64,000 nt of DNA from Lycium barbarum (taxonomy: Eukaryota > Streptophyta > Magnoliopsida > Solanales > Solanaceae), in NCBI RefSeq assembly GCF_019175385.1, contig NC_083337.1:161461713-161525712 (forward strand). Direction: 5' to 3'. Below are positions 45,143 to 57,420 of the stretch, piece after piece. The stretch's first letter is position 1, and each line of letters begins with the position of its first letter. The notes beneath the pieces are model-generated. The model ran no database searches. It was not told the DNA's origin and saw nothing but the letters and a program-made list of their open reading frames with translations. The position numbers and the translations under genes are program-made.

Positions 45143-45937
45143 CTATTGGTCCGAAAACTTCACGTTTTTCAAGTAAAGCCAATTCTGCTTGAATTGTGTC
45201 CTCCATTTTGGCCATTCATTTCTCTGTCTACATTCATCGACAGATTTTGGCTCAAGATCCTCATCTTGTTGCATTATTTCAATAGTAACATTATATGCAA
45301 GAATATTGTTGACCACAATATCATTTCGGTTCCACCTTTTTCCCGTCGAAACATAACTTATCAAGATCTCTTCACTCTCATTGTTTTGAAGTATCTGGAC
45401 CTCCTCTGCGGGCTTATCATTTATTATGTCTTGGGGCTCTTCTTGAGTAATTTCCCTCACATGATGATCATCTTGATCATTTATTTCTTTTCTTTTTCGA
45501 GGATTTTTATCCTTGGAACCGATTGGTCTACCACGTTTCAGACGTGGCCTGGACTCATTTGCATTAACCGTTTGTCCTACAGGGACATCAACTCGAACTG
45601 GAGTATTTGCAGCTAGAATATGAGATTTAGTAACTCTTGGAAGGTTAGTAAATGCATCTGGCAGTTGATTAGCGACATTTTGCAAATAAATCATCTTTTA
45701 GACCTCTTGCTCACATTGATTTGTTCGAGGATCTAAATGAGATAGTGATAATGCATTCCAATCTATCTCCTTTTTCAACTGCTTATGTTCTCCCCCTAAT
45801 GTTGGGTATACTGATTCATCAAAATGACAATCGGCAAATCTTACTGTAAATAAATCTCCAGTCATTGGTTCTAAATATTTTAAAATTGAACGAGATTCAT
45901 ACCCAAAATATATCCCCAACCTTCTCTGGGGACCCAT
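45143..45937 (-). pseudogene. Copia integrase C-terminal and linker region
   Basis: Frame 45698-45937 (GPQRRLGIYFGYESRSILKY, then FTVRFADCHFDES) is the conserved end of Copia integrase, and 45143-45694 is the charged linker (RPRLKRGRPIGSKDKNP, an AT-hook-like motif) leading to reverse transcriptase. A stop separates the two. Confidence 0.8.
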
Positions 45938-46026
45938 CTTTGTGCGTTGTGGTGGAGCAATTGGAACATATACCGCACATCCAAAAATTTGAAGATGGAA
46001 AGATTTGGCTCCTGACTAAAAGCCAA

Positions 46027-46811
46027 TTATAATGGGGAGAATTCATGATAACTGGTTGGCCTTATGCGCACAGGTGCCGCTACGTGCAAAATAACATGTC
46101 CCCATACCGAAACAGGAAGTTTTGTCCTCATTAGCAATGGTCTAGCTATCAATTGTAGGCGTTTAATCATTGATTCTGCTAGACCATTTTGGGTATGAAC
46201 ATGACCAACGGGATGTTTAACTGATATTCCTGTGGCCATACAATAATCATTAAAGGCCTGAGATGTAAACTCACCAGCGTTATCAAGACAAATTTTCTTT
46301 ATTGCATTATCTGAAAATTGTGCTCTTAACTTTATTATTTGAGCCAACAATCTCACAAAAGCCATATTGCGAGTTGATAATAAGCACACATGTGACTATC
46401 TTGTAGATGCATTAATCAAGACCATATAATATTTAAATGGTCCACATGGAGGGTGAATTGGCCCACATATATCACCCTGTATACGTTCTAGAATGCAGGG
46501 GATTCAATCCCAACCTTAGTTGCTGATGGTTTAATAATCAATTTTCCTTAAGAACAAGCAGCATAAGAGAATTCCTTAAATTGAAGAATCTTTTGGTTCT
46601 TCAAAGTATGCCTATGTGAATTCTTAATTATTTTGCGCATCATATTAGAACCGGGATGGCCCAACTGGTCATGCCAAATGATAAAATCATTAGAAACATT
46701 AAACCTTTTGTTTACTATAACATGTGTTTCAACCGCACCAATACTTGTATGGCACAACCCGGAAGAAAGTGCGGGTAATTTTTCATGCACTAACTTTTCC
46801 CCAACTTTCAT
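46027..46811 (-). pseudogene. Copia GAG-pre-integrase and integrase core
   Basis: Frame 46548-46811 carries the HDQLGHPGSNMMRKII zinc-binding region. Frame 46027-46389 holds the catalytic-core parts CLDNAGEFTSQAFNDYC and HTQNGLAESMIKRL, with the second Asp and the Glu of the DDE triad. The region between is broken by stops. The enzyme would insert cDNA into the genome. Confidence 0.85.
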
Positions 46812-47319
46812 TGTAATAATATAAAGGTACTCAACCTTTCCTTCATTGGCAGTCTCAACATGATAGCAATTCGGGCGAATAACCTTGAAACTTAATAAGT
46901 TTCTTCAAGACTTGCTTCAATACAGTGCATTATTAACGGCCAATATTGTTCCTTCATGTAGTAATAAGGTCGCTTTTCTAGAGCCCTCAATTAATTTTGT
47001 GCTACAAGATATTGTATTAACACAAGCCTTTCATAACCAAATGAGAGAAATATTTCTTTTCTCTTAATATAGTGTGAGTTGTAGCACTATCTAAAAGGCA
47101 CATATCTGCATTACTCCTCTTGGATCCAATTGAAGACTGGAGAATTTTATTTATCTTCATAAAAATAAAAATACATCGTAAGAAATACGGAAACTAACAA
47201 TAGAAAACTTAAGTACTAATCCTTGAAAATAAAACAACATAAGGACAACTTAAAACACATAGATAAAAGTAACAACATAACACATTCTCCAGTGAAACGA
47301 TCAAATCTCAATTTTGATC

Positions 47320-48319
47320 TTAAAAGAAGTCTTCAACTTCCAAATGAGTAACATCATCAAGCCCATCAAAATCATCATCTTTCAAAGCCAAATTAGCTCC
47401 AACATTATCATAATATTTTCGTGAAGGCCCTGTGTCATCGTCATTTTTTGAAGTCATGTGTGACTCCACTCGGGCACCACCTCTATTTGCCTTTCTTTTG
47501 AAGGAATTTTGATAAAGCCTGACAAAATGTTCAGGGGCCCGGCATTCATTTTTCCGGTGACCTTTCAAACCACAACGATGGCAGTTGTTCCTTGAAGGAT
47601 TGCCTTGATAACCCATATTGTTCTCTCTTTTATGGTGACCACCATCACGGCGATTATAATATCGTCCCTTGCCCCTACCACGCCCACGCTCATTATTATG
47701 GCCCCGACTATTTTGTCTTCTTTCAGCTGGGCCATGTGTTGCTACCACATTCGCTTCCGGGAATGGAGCAGTTCCAGTGGGACGGGCTTCATGACTTTTC
47801 AATAAAAGGGTATTATGCTGCTCAGCCACAAGAAGACATGATATCAAATCAGCATGCTTTTTAAAACCCCTCTCCCGGTACTGCTGTTGTAATACCAAAT
47901 TGGAGGCATGAAAAGTCGTAAGAGTCTTTTCCAACATATCCTCGTCAGTTATATTATCCCCACATAATTTCAATTGGGAAGTAATTTTATAAACAACAGA
48001 GTTATAATCACATACAGTTTTAAAATCCTGTAACCGTAATTGAATCCACTCATAACGAGTCTTGGGTAATACCGTTACCTTAATGTGGTCATACCTTTCC
48101 TTTAAACCATTCAAGTGGATCTTTCACTATCAGGTATTTAACCTTCAATCCTTCATCCAGATGATGACGAAGGAAAACCATTGCCTTCGCTTTATCCTGA
48201 ATAATAGTGGCACCAAGGCCTTTGGCGTCTAGGTGAATTTCAGCATCGAGTACCCATGATAAGTAATTCTTTCCGGAGATATCAAGTGCCACAAACTCAA
48301 GCTTCGACAAATTCGACAT
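47320..48319 (-). pseudogene. Copia gag, frameshifted, with CCHC zinc knuckle
   Basis: It begins at ATG 48319 (MSNLSKLEFVALDISGKNYL). A frameshift near 48100 moves the frame to 47320-48114, which contains QQQYRERGFKKHADLISCLL, an Arg/Gly-rich stretch (RGRGRGKGRYYNRR) and the RNA-binding knuckle CHRCGLKGHRKNEC. It forms the particle coat around the RNA in working relatives. Confidence 0.88.
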
Positions 48320-48409
48320 GATGATCAAAATTATCATAAAAATATTAGAATTAGAAATAATAAAATAACATAATTTCAAAGCAGGATCTTTATTTCCACA
48401 AACAAACAA

Positions 48410-48560
48410 ACAAAAAAAACCAGTACCTTTTTCCACAAAAGGATTACTTTTTTTTTCACAAAAGAATACCTTTTTTTCTCTCACAAAACAGTATCCTTTT
48501 TCACTCTCACAAAACAGTATCCTTTTTCACAAATAGTAACATTTTTTTTCCTCGCAAAAG
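48410..48560. repeat. Short minisatellite in the Copia leader
   Basis: The unit ACAAAACAGTATCCTTTTTC (about 25 bp), with variants, is repeated roughly five times between gag and the 5' LTR. Confidence 0.7.
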
Positions 48561-49044
48561 AGTACGTATTTTTCCACAAAACAACAATAGTAATAAAAAA
48601 AAAAATCCACAAAACAGAAGCATAATAATTATGTGTATTCTAACTATTCACAGACTTTAGTGCCTTAAAAATCAAGGCTACTGTCTTGTACATATCAAAT
48701 CATTATATAACACACAAGAATTAGTCATAATTACATGGCAGAGAAATCACTATAGTATTTCTCACTAGAATATGCTATCCTAACATACTGTTTGATATAA
48801 AGCACGTAATAGTAATTCATAGATCATCTTTACCTAAGATTAATTAAATTAGTGAATCATATACAAATTAGTAGAACATATATCCATCTATGATCGAAAC
48901 TTAACAAACTGACATAAAATAAAAAAAAAATTTCAATCTACCAGACGAATATATCTTATATCAATATTTAGAGGTGGTCAGATTATATACCAGAAGCGGT
49001 GATAGGATCGTTAGGCAGACTTGAGCAAATTCGTGCTCATAACG

Positions 49045-49373
49045 TGTTGCAAAACCAAGCTCAAAGTAACAATATAAAATATTAGAATAATAGAAACAAT
49101 ATAGAATAAAACAATGTAAAAATGATTTTCTTCTTTTCTTTCAAGTGTGCAGTACATCACATATCATACCTCTATTTATACTACTCCATAGAGAGGGGGT
49201 TACAAGATTGTCTTGAATATGACATTAACCCCTTGAGAAGGTGGGAAGAATAGGTGGTAGTGGGAGATGAATGAGGGAGTAGTGAAGGTGTGGTATAACT
49301 ACATATAATGGTGCACATAATGGTGAATTAACTCCTAGAAGTTATGGACATCCACATTATCATATTTACAACA
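49045..49373 (-). repeat. 5' LTR of the Copia element
   Basis: It is 329 bp with TGTTG...CAACA ends. Read on the minus strand, a TATAAATAGAGG box lies at about 49175, the likely Pol II promoter. Confidence 0.9.
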
Positions 49374-49459
49374 TTTTAATATATGTTCTTGTATTTCTTC
49401 TAAGAGTTCTCATATAAAATAATTTACAAACTCTCGTATTAGTTATACGTAATATCTCG

Positions 49460-49640
49460 TCTGACACCTGCAAGGGTGACCAGTTGGTTGAACAAATGAT
49501 CTCCCGGGTTCAAATCCCCTACATATTTTCTTAGTTGAGCTTGTCGTACGAGGTTTGCGAGCTATTACGCTAGAGCGGAATTTTTCTTGGGCGCATTCGA
49601 AGAGTAGTGGTTGAGAATTTCTTTGTCAAAAAAATATATA
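49460..49640 (+). mobile_element. tRNA-derived SINE
   Basis: A B-box-like GGTTCAAATCC (49507-49517) is preceded by an A-box-like GACCAGTTGGTTGA (about 49474). A tail with GCATTCGAAGAGTAG and GTCAAAAAAATA follows. This is the layout of a Pol III SINE with an A-rich end. Confidence 0.6.
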
Positions 49641-50187
49641 TCATCTGATTTTTCTTATTAAATTTCTCATAAATTAGGCAGAGACCGTAATAATAATTAT
49701 ACAGTACTTTTATACTAGTCATTAAATACTGCTTAAGTAATATTTTTATAAGGAAATAAATTTTCTTGTCATTTAGATCAAACGACTTCTTATAGTGTTG
49801 TTTGGTTGCGTGCAATTTCATCCATCTGTTGAATTTTATTTTACTCCTCGTCCCCATGACTACACCGTGCATTCGTACCCGTGTTTTCGTTTAAATAAAT
49901 TGTTTCAAATTAATGTTTAGGTGGTTAGTCATGAAATTCAATTGATTCCAGCGAAGTGAAAATCTGTGGACTGTAGATAGTTTCGGATACACATCATCAT
50001 TAGCAAGACATACATATCCTAACGAGGTTATTAAGCTATCTCATTTTTTTTATATATATTAAATCTCACACAACTGCGAATGTATAATTACGTTGTGTAA
50101 CAAAATTTATTTCACAAATTAATGATTTCAAATCTTTCACTTTATAGACCACAGTACAAAACAATTGTTTTCCTTATATATATTATT
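49641..50187. other. Intergenic, nothing recognised
   Basis: No gene, repeat or RNA supported. Confidence 0.4.
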
Positions 50188-51632
50188 ACTGGTGTCATTT
50201 AGCCCGGGCTTACCAACATTAAGAATTGAATTTGCGGTATTTTTAAAAAAAAATTCTACTTTTATTTCTTTGTTTGTAACATCAGTTTGACACTTTCTAA
50301 GGATTTATAAAACATAAAGTGCAAAAAAGTATCTAAAATTTAAAGAACATTTTTTTAGTTTATATATTAGACTTTTTAAAAAAGATTCAAACAAATGCAT
50401 GCACAAAGGCTCTTCTAATTTTGTTTCATTAAATTCTTTTGAGATTATAGTCTCCGGTGATTCAAATTGTGTTTTATCATATATATAATTAATTTCACTT
50501 TTTTCATTGAATTGAACCGATGTTAACTAACTTATTTTCTGCATTAGATTATACAGTATTCAACTAATGCTACAATATTGTTGTATGATGAAATTAATGA
50601 AGTTATCTTATAAATAAAATATAAATAATTACAAATACTTTTGTTCTTTCTAGTTAAACCATACAAAAAAGGTCAATGAATTGAATTGTTTTTAAGCTTT
50701 CTGTTTCCTTCCAAAAGATATAGGTTAAGAAATAACTTTTTTCCCTTAATTTAATGGACAATTTTATGGAATCTACATTATAAAAAAAAATTCTCATGTT
50801 GAACTTAGCTATTTTGTCCCGAATTATATAAAATATTGATTATTGTTGTTCGTAAAATATTTTAATATTAAAAAAAGTGAAAATATAACTTTTGCAATTG
50901 TTTAGTACTATTTGGAGATCAAATTGTATTTTCTTCATACATTTTCATGATATATATGAGAAAAATCATAGTTCGTCTTGTAATATAGTCATTTATTACA
51001 TAGATTTTATGTTAAAAGTGTGTGCACATCAACTTAGATTAATTAATGACCGTTACTATGAAAGTTATTTTACAATTTAGATGGAATGACTATAAGTTAT
51101 ATTTTTGATAAAGTATTTAACAATGTTATAAGTTATTTGTGTTTATTCTTTAATTTAAAACTTAATTCTACCTTAGGTAAAATTTTTGGTTAATACTTAT
51201 GTTTGCCAACATGTATTACATAAAATTACAGGAGAAAATAATTTTAAAAATAAACTTTACGTTTAATCGGACAAATTAACATAGCAAATGATAAATGGTA
51301 AACAACATCAATAAATAATAAATGAGCCTATATTAAGATAGAAATTGAATGAAATGATAATTCTTTACTTGTCTTTAATAAATTTTAAGGAAAAAAATAT
51401 AATTTGAAACAAATTTAATAATATTTTCACATGAAAGAAAGACTTAAATATGTATGAGTGTACTTTGTGGGGTCACATTTTAGTGGCATGTTAAAAGTCC
51501 TTGAAGTTCATAAAATTTACCCAAATGTATGAAGAGTTACAAAGTCATAAAACTTCAATTAAGGGGCAAAATAGACAAGAAAATCTATGTGAAGACTACT
51601 AAAAAGTGAGACCTCCCTTATATATAGTAGTA
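50188..51632 (-). mobile_element. Helitron-like non-autonomous element 3 (minus strand)
   Basis: The minus strand starts near ACTATATATAAGGGAGG (about 51630). It ends with TTAATGTTGGTAAGCCCGGG, a short spacer and CCAG followed by T (50188-50192), a one-base variant of the CTAG end. Both ends match element 1 at 9540-11492. It is about 1.45 kb, without coding capacity. Confidence 0.5.
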
Positions 51633-51659
51633 ATATATTACTAAACTATAAAAACAAGT

Positions 51660-52248
51660 TATTACTCGTACTAAACTATCTACATTCTTTTAGTTAGCTT
51701 TTGGTTTTGTTCTGCTTTTATTTTTATATGAGAAACAGTGTTTGGACTTGATTTATAGAATAGTCGATTTTGTGTGAGTTGGAAAAGTTGTCCTTTCCTT
51801 ATGTTGAAAATCATTTTTAAAACATCTTATTTTTTACGTTGTATTTTGTTGGAAATAAAAAATAAGTCTGTTCTTTTAACTGATGGTTTTAAGAAACAAA
51901 ACAATTAGTTTCTAAAATAGTTAATTTGATTTCTAAAAACAAATTTTCAATTGAGTAGTAATTAAGATATCAAGGCGCTGTCCTAAACAAATTGAATGTT
52001 ACAAGAATTTGTAGTCCTCATTGTGCTAGTGAATCACAACAGTAATTTCTAGTAATTCTACAAAAATGGTAAGAATTTGAGACATGGCCTTATTTCGATT
52101 TCCAGAATTCTGGTACACTTCTGAATCTCGTCATTAAATGGTAGTCAGTGGTAGTAATACTAATATAATTTTCTGTACCAAGAAAAAATATTTAATGAGA
52201 TATATATTTAACAATACAACTTATAAATTTTAATAAATGCCCTGATTG
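51660..52248. other. Intergenic, nothing recognised
   Basis: No gene, repeat or RNA supported. Confidence 0.4.
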
Positions 52249-52250
52249 TA

Positions 52251-52414
52251 CTTCCTCCTTCCCGTATTATCCCTCCAATAAATTGCACTTTATTTAAAAA
52301 CAAGAGTAAGCTAATCTTGTTTGAAGGTTAATTTCATCTTAATTTTGCAAAATGACAAGTAAATTGGGACAAATATTTTGAGTAACTTTGACAACTAATA
52401 TGAGGCAGGGGAAG
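52251..52414. mobile_element. Stowaway-like MITE
   Basis: CTTCCTCCTTCCCGTATTAT and ACTAATATGAGGCAGGGGAAG are inverted, flanked by TA (52249-52250, 52415-52416). 164 bp. Confidence 0.75.
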
Positions 52415-53148
52415 TAGCTTATATTGTGCATCAATAAAGTAAATACTTATTCGTACTTGATGCATCATATCAAATAATTTAATTTTAATATTTTAATATT
52501 AAAATGATGTATGCATATCAAGTGTAATAACGATGAAGAGAGATATTTATGTATGAAAGACACGTCTTATATTCATTAATTTGATACAATTATCAAGTAC
52601 AGATAATTTTCTTACTGGTAGAAAATTAATAGTCTTTCCGATGATAGAAAATACTTACTTACACTCACTTTTACACTTGACTAACGAATGCATTCACATT
52701 ATCACATATATTTCTTATAATTATAATTACTTATTTCTACACACTTTATTCCAATTTATCGCTTAATTTTTATATAAATATAATTTTATATAAATATTGC
52801 AGGTAATTTTTTTTTTTTTCTTAAAGTTGATGACAGGGACTGTACAGGCGATGTGGTTTTGAAACTTGTTGCCCTGAGGAAATGTCAGTTGTTGCTGGTG
52901 AAGGAATCTTTATAATTGCATAATATGGTATGTGGTAATCAGATTGCGGTTGGATAATTATAATAGCAGATTTAACGACTTACCCTGCATCTCCCACTCA
53001 AGTTAGGAAACATATAAATGCAAATAATACACCAAACATTTTTCTGTAACTATATTGGAAAAAGATTTATGGTATCTGGTTGTGACGTGTGAGCTGATAT
53101 GATCTCTTACCAATTTAAATTCGGTGAGAATTATTTTCTCAACACCCT

Positions 53149-53168
53149 CCCCCCCCCCCCCCCCCCCC
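53149..53168. repeat. Homopolymer C20
   Basis: Twenty C bases in a row. The exact length is prone to sequencing and assembly error. Confidence 0.85.
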
Positions 53169-53841
53169 ACCCTTTTTTTACCCACCAAAATTATACTAAT
53201 AATAAATAGTTAAATTATTAATTGATAAATTACCAAACAAATGAAAATTAACTTTGCGCCACAGAATTCCGTGTGTATATTTTGGGGAAGGAATGTTATT
53301 GGTAGGCTAAAAAGGAAGGGTTTCTAACATTAGTATATCATTCATTATCAATCCTAAGATATTCTGCATTCCCTGAAAAAATAAAGAATTGACATAATTT
53401 AAAGAGGAGAAGAAGAGTACGTATAAGGATTCATTAATTATCTATTTTTCTAATTAGAGGGTCCATTTTCTTGCTAATGTTTACAAAATTATCAATCTTA
53501 TCAGTGTAGTAACAAAAATAGTTGCACACTATTTAATTATAACATCAGGGAGATAAGGGATATGAATTGTAGAAAAGTCTAGCTATTGTTTTGTGAGATA
53601 TGACTAGCTGATATATCAGGAAAAATAAAAGGTCCAAGTGGCTTTGATTTAACATAGTTTTGATGAATGCTTTAATAATACCATTAATTAATTATGATAA
53701 AATTTGACTCCAGAAAGACAATGAGATAACTCTTGAGTCCCTTTACTAAATGTTGACTTTCTCTAGGGAGTTTAACTTCTATACGGTGATGGTATTGTGA
53801 GAAAATATCTATATGATCATGTCACTAATTATTAGGTGAAT
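53169..53841. other. Intergenic, nothing recognised
   Basis: No gene, repeat or RNA supported. Confidence 0.4.
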
Positions 53842-54010
53842 CACTACTAGAAACCGATGCCTTTTCAACAGACGAATCAGTGGGAAAATTCATGTGGAAA
53901 CATGATTTTTCCACCTCATTTCTACATAATCAGCTCGTTGAGAAAACATACGGTGGAAATCAGGTTCTCATTGAAGAGCTGAAAAATTTCTTGATTTTTT
54001 CATGTGAAAA
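53842..54010 (+). mobile_element. CACTA transposon terminal fragment
   Basis: CACTACTAGAAA at 53842-53853 is the classic terminal motif of CACTA (En/Spm) elements. Subterminal short repeats (GGAAAATTCATGTGGAAA, GATTTTTCCAC) follow, as expected. I did not find the opposite end, so only one terminus remains. Confidence 0.6.
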
Positions 54011-54710
54011 CAATACTATTTTTTCTTTTCTCACTTATTCAATCAAAATATATTATTCATATACATAAAATCCTTTTTGGTAATGAGAAAGGGGAATGCT
54101 TAGAACTGTTAGTAGTGATATGTCATTGCTGCAATCATTGTGAGCAAATTAACTTCAATGGTTCACAAAAAAGGTACTCCAGCAGGATAGATGCAATTTA
54201 AATAGGAGATTGTACAAATATGATGGTCAAAACAACAGTATTTTAGTTGTTGGAATTAACGCTTTAAGTGAAAGCAATTCATGGAGGAAACACATTAATT
54301 AGTCTATTGTCTTCTTTCTTTTGGATTGTCATAAACGACAGGTTTGTTCGCATAGTAGCTGCTTTTGTTTTCACAGTAAACTCCTATGTGTCTCTTGATT
54401 GTTATTCTCGGTAATTAAACACATGATGTTGTGGTAAAAAAGAGAGTATCATTAAATGATGCTCCATGTAGTACCGAACTGACAAGGAAGAGGAGAGAAA
54501 TTAAAAGAACTGAACTAAAGCCTATAATCCCGAGGATTAGGGATTAGAAATTTGTGGGTTTTAGGGTTTATTATATATATACACGTATTCAGTGAGTTTT
54601 TCAATAGATATATAGAAAATTTGGGTGAAAGTTACTCAAATCTGCTTAAGCCGCACCTTAATTACATGCTAGCTCCGCCCTCTGAATGATGACATCTAAC
54701 AAGAATAATG

Positions 54711-54829
54711 CTCCCTCCATTTTATAATAAGTGATGTTTTAGACTTTTTATTTTATTTCAAAATAAGTGATGTTTTAGGATTTCAAGAAGAAATTAATCT
54801 TATTCTTTCAAACTTACCCTTATTTATAA
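54711..54829. mobile_element. Stowaway-like end, interrupted by a MULE
   Basis: CTCCCTCCATTTTATAATAA resembles a Stowaway terminus, and AAGTGATGTTTTAG is repeated. The sequence resumes after the MULE at 56199 (TATTTATAATCAAGAATC). The far end is not recognisable. Confidence 0.5.
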
Positions 54830-56198
54830 AGGGAAATTTCATAAATATACGATTGAGTCACTTACATTGTTAAAAAATAGCCCAAAACTTACATTAAAGC
54901 TCTAAGCCAAAACTCCCCTCTCTCTCCACTGCCTCCTTCTTTTTCGTTTTTTTTTTTTTTTTTTTTTTAATTTTAATTTTCTTTTTTAAAAATATTTTTA
55001 ATTTTATTTTTTGTTGGATTTCGCCACTGCCTCCTTTCTTATTTTTTTAAAAATGTTTTTATTATTTTTTTTTAATTTTTTTAATATAGTATTATAATTC
55101 ATATACCCATATACATCCATATACACTCATACACAATATTATACAACATTATAATCCATATACTCATATACAATATTATGCACTCATATACAATATTATA
55201 CAAAAATTATAATCCATATACCCATATACATTCATATACACCTATATACAAATATTATACACCATATACAATATTATAACTCTTATATCCATATACACCC
55301 ATATACACCCGTATGCAATATTATACACCTATATACAAACATATACAATATTATACACCCATATACAATATTATACAATATTATAGCTCATATATCCATA
55401 TACACTCATATACAATATTATACAATATAATACATCCATATACAATATTATAACCCATATATCCATATACACCCATATACAATATTATATACAAATATAC
55501 ACCCATATATAGTCATAACCAGAGTTCCATTCTCCGGCATATGCACCCATATACACCGACATACAATATTATACACTCATATACACCCATATACTATCAT
55601 CGCCGGAGTTCCGTTCTCCGGCGAACTCCAACACCACCACCAGAACCAACTGCTTAAACATCAAAGATCCAGCATGACAGAGGCAGAGGGAAAATAAAAA
55701 AAATTAAAAAAAAAATTAAAGATCAGGCGTGACAGTGGGAGATGGGAAATTAAAAAAAAAAAAAAAAAAAAAAACAATTTTTTTTTTAAAAAATAATAAA
55801 AAAATAAAAATAAAAATTAAAAAAAAACAAAGAAAAGGAGGCAGTGGCGAACTCCAAAAAAAAAATTTAAAAAATTTAAAAATAATAATAAAAATTAAAA
55901 AAAAAAGCAAAGAAAATGAGGCAGTGGCGAACTCCAAAAAAAAAAAAAAAAATTAAAATTAAAATTAAATTAAAAAAAAAAGGAGGCAATGGCGAACTCC
56001 AAAAAAAAATTAAAAAAAATTAAAAAAATTAAAAAAAAAACGAAAAAGAAGGAGGCAGTGGAGAGAGAGGGGAACAAGTTATTGTTTGAAAAGTAATTTT
56101 TGTTTAAACTGTAAATGGGCTACTGTGGGCAAGAAACTCAAATATGGGCTAAATTTGGTAGCATTGGTACCCCAATTGATACTGAGTATAATTATCTC
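54830..56198. mobile_element. MULE with 9-bp target duplication and internal minisatellite
   Basis: TATTTATAA lies on both sides (54821-54829, 56199-56207). The outer ends are weak inverted repeats (AGGGAAATTTCATAAATATAC against GAGATAATTATACTCAGTATC). Stronger inverted blocks lie further in: TCTCTCCACTGCCTCCTTCT (54918-54937) against AGAAGGAGGCAGTGGAGAGA near 56050. No transposase is present. The right half contains three or four copies of GGCAGTGGCGAACTCC separated by A-rich runs. Confidence 0.7.
55085..55610. repeat. Minisatellite of CATATACA/ATATTATACA units
   Basis: Short units such as CCATATACACCCATATACA and ATACAATATTATACA alternate over about 500 bp with frequent point changes. The end is marked by CGGAGTTCCGTTCTCCGGCG. 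Confidence 0.88.
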
Positions 56199-56207
56199 TA
56201 TTTATAA

Positions 56208-57417
56208 TCAAGAATCATTAAATAGTTTTTTTTTTCTAGGCATTAATTAGGGGTAGATTAGTATAAACACTCATAATTTTCTAGGAGTAAGCAATTTCTT
56301 AAGGCGTGTTTGGAGTATTAGTGCAGTAGTATATTTTAGACACTTTGATAATACAACGATCTCATCCCTATTCGGTGCCAATACAAATTCTTTTGATAAG
56401 TGTTGTTTTTAGACACTGACTAGTTAAATCGAAAAAATATGTGAATGATTTGACTCGCTTTGCTTATGGTTCAAAGTATGTAGACTTTGTTGGTAACGAA
56501 TTGCCTGATCGATGTGAAAGGCCATTTACATTTAATCCTAAGCTAAGAATACTTAGCTATATTAAGATAAAGATTAAGCGGTGCCTTCTACGCTGTTACA
56601 CCATGTGTAGCTTTCTTTCACTCCTACCTATAAGCAATGTCCTAATTCATGAAAAAGAAACTTGCTAAATGTCAAAAGTGTAATTATATATGTCTCTTGC
56701 CTCAACGAGCCAACATAGTTAATTTGCTAAGACGATTTGGGGCTTGAGACTGTATAATTTTTTTGGAGAAATATGGCAACCTATGTATATGCCACATTAG
56801 CTAAAAAGAATAGTTTGGTGCGCTAAGCTCTTATTATGTGCGGCTTCCTAAGAAGGACCTGACAACATTAAATCTTATGTATGCAGGCTTAGCTTACCTT
56901 GCATTTTTACCAGTAACTATTTCGCAGCATGAGCCCGTGACCTTCTGATCACACTACGGCAATTTATACTGTGACGTTAAAGCTCCCTGTCAAAATATGC
57001 GTGCAATAGTAGCTAGCTAGCCACTACAAATCTGCAATATATTCTACTTGACTAAATTTATACATATTAGTACTAGTAAATACTATAAAATCTCGAGAAT
57101 TTCCTCCATTCTATTTAACTAAGTGGTGCAAGTGACCAATAGCACATATATATAACATCTGTGCAATCAGCAAACTGATCAGAAAATAAATAAATAATTT
57201 TTTGTTTCTTTTTCTTTTTGTTGGTGGATAGTTTTTTCTATGCTTTCTTCAAACCTTTACTTATTAAAAGCTGCTGCATGCACACATAACACAAAGCTTG
57301 CGAATTTTCAATTATAAATTACTAGTAATATCGTGATATTTTCAGTAACAAAGGATAATCTAAAATACATCCACATGCATATCTTTATCTTTGCCTTGCA
57401 TGGAGAAAACAATACCA
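56208..57417. other. Intergenic, nothing recognised
   Basis: Small frames (for example 56441-56668) have no recognisable domain. Confidence 0.4.
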
Positions 57418-57420
57418 TTA

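Larger units (their letters stand above)
43282..49373 (-). mobile_element. Copia-type LTR retrotransposon, complete but disabled
   Basis: Both LTRs are present (43282-43504 and 49045-49373), with TGTTG...CAACA ends and a perfect 5-bp target duplication TTTTA (43277-43281, 49374-49378). Domains on the minus strand follow the Copia order gag, GAG-pre-integrase, integrase, reverse transcriptase, RNase H. A purine tract (AAGGGGGAG, about 43505-43513) abuts the 3' LTR. Next to the 5' LTR, GTTATGAGC (about 49036-49044) is complementary to a Met-type (CAU) anticodon arm, suggesting priming by a tRNA fragment as in Drosophila copia (inference). Many stops and frameshifts break the polyprotein. The shared LTR parts differ at about 8 of 170 positions. 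Confidence 0.93.

Noticed and set aside
44392..45616. Plus-strand frames of 115 and 160 codons inside the Copia element
   Set aside because: They are antisense shadows of the reverse transcriptase and integrase regions.
54540..54575. Possible interstitial telomere repeat (GGGTTTTAGGGTTTA)
   Set aside because: There are only two degenerate units, too short to separate from chance in AT-rich DNA.
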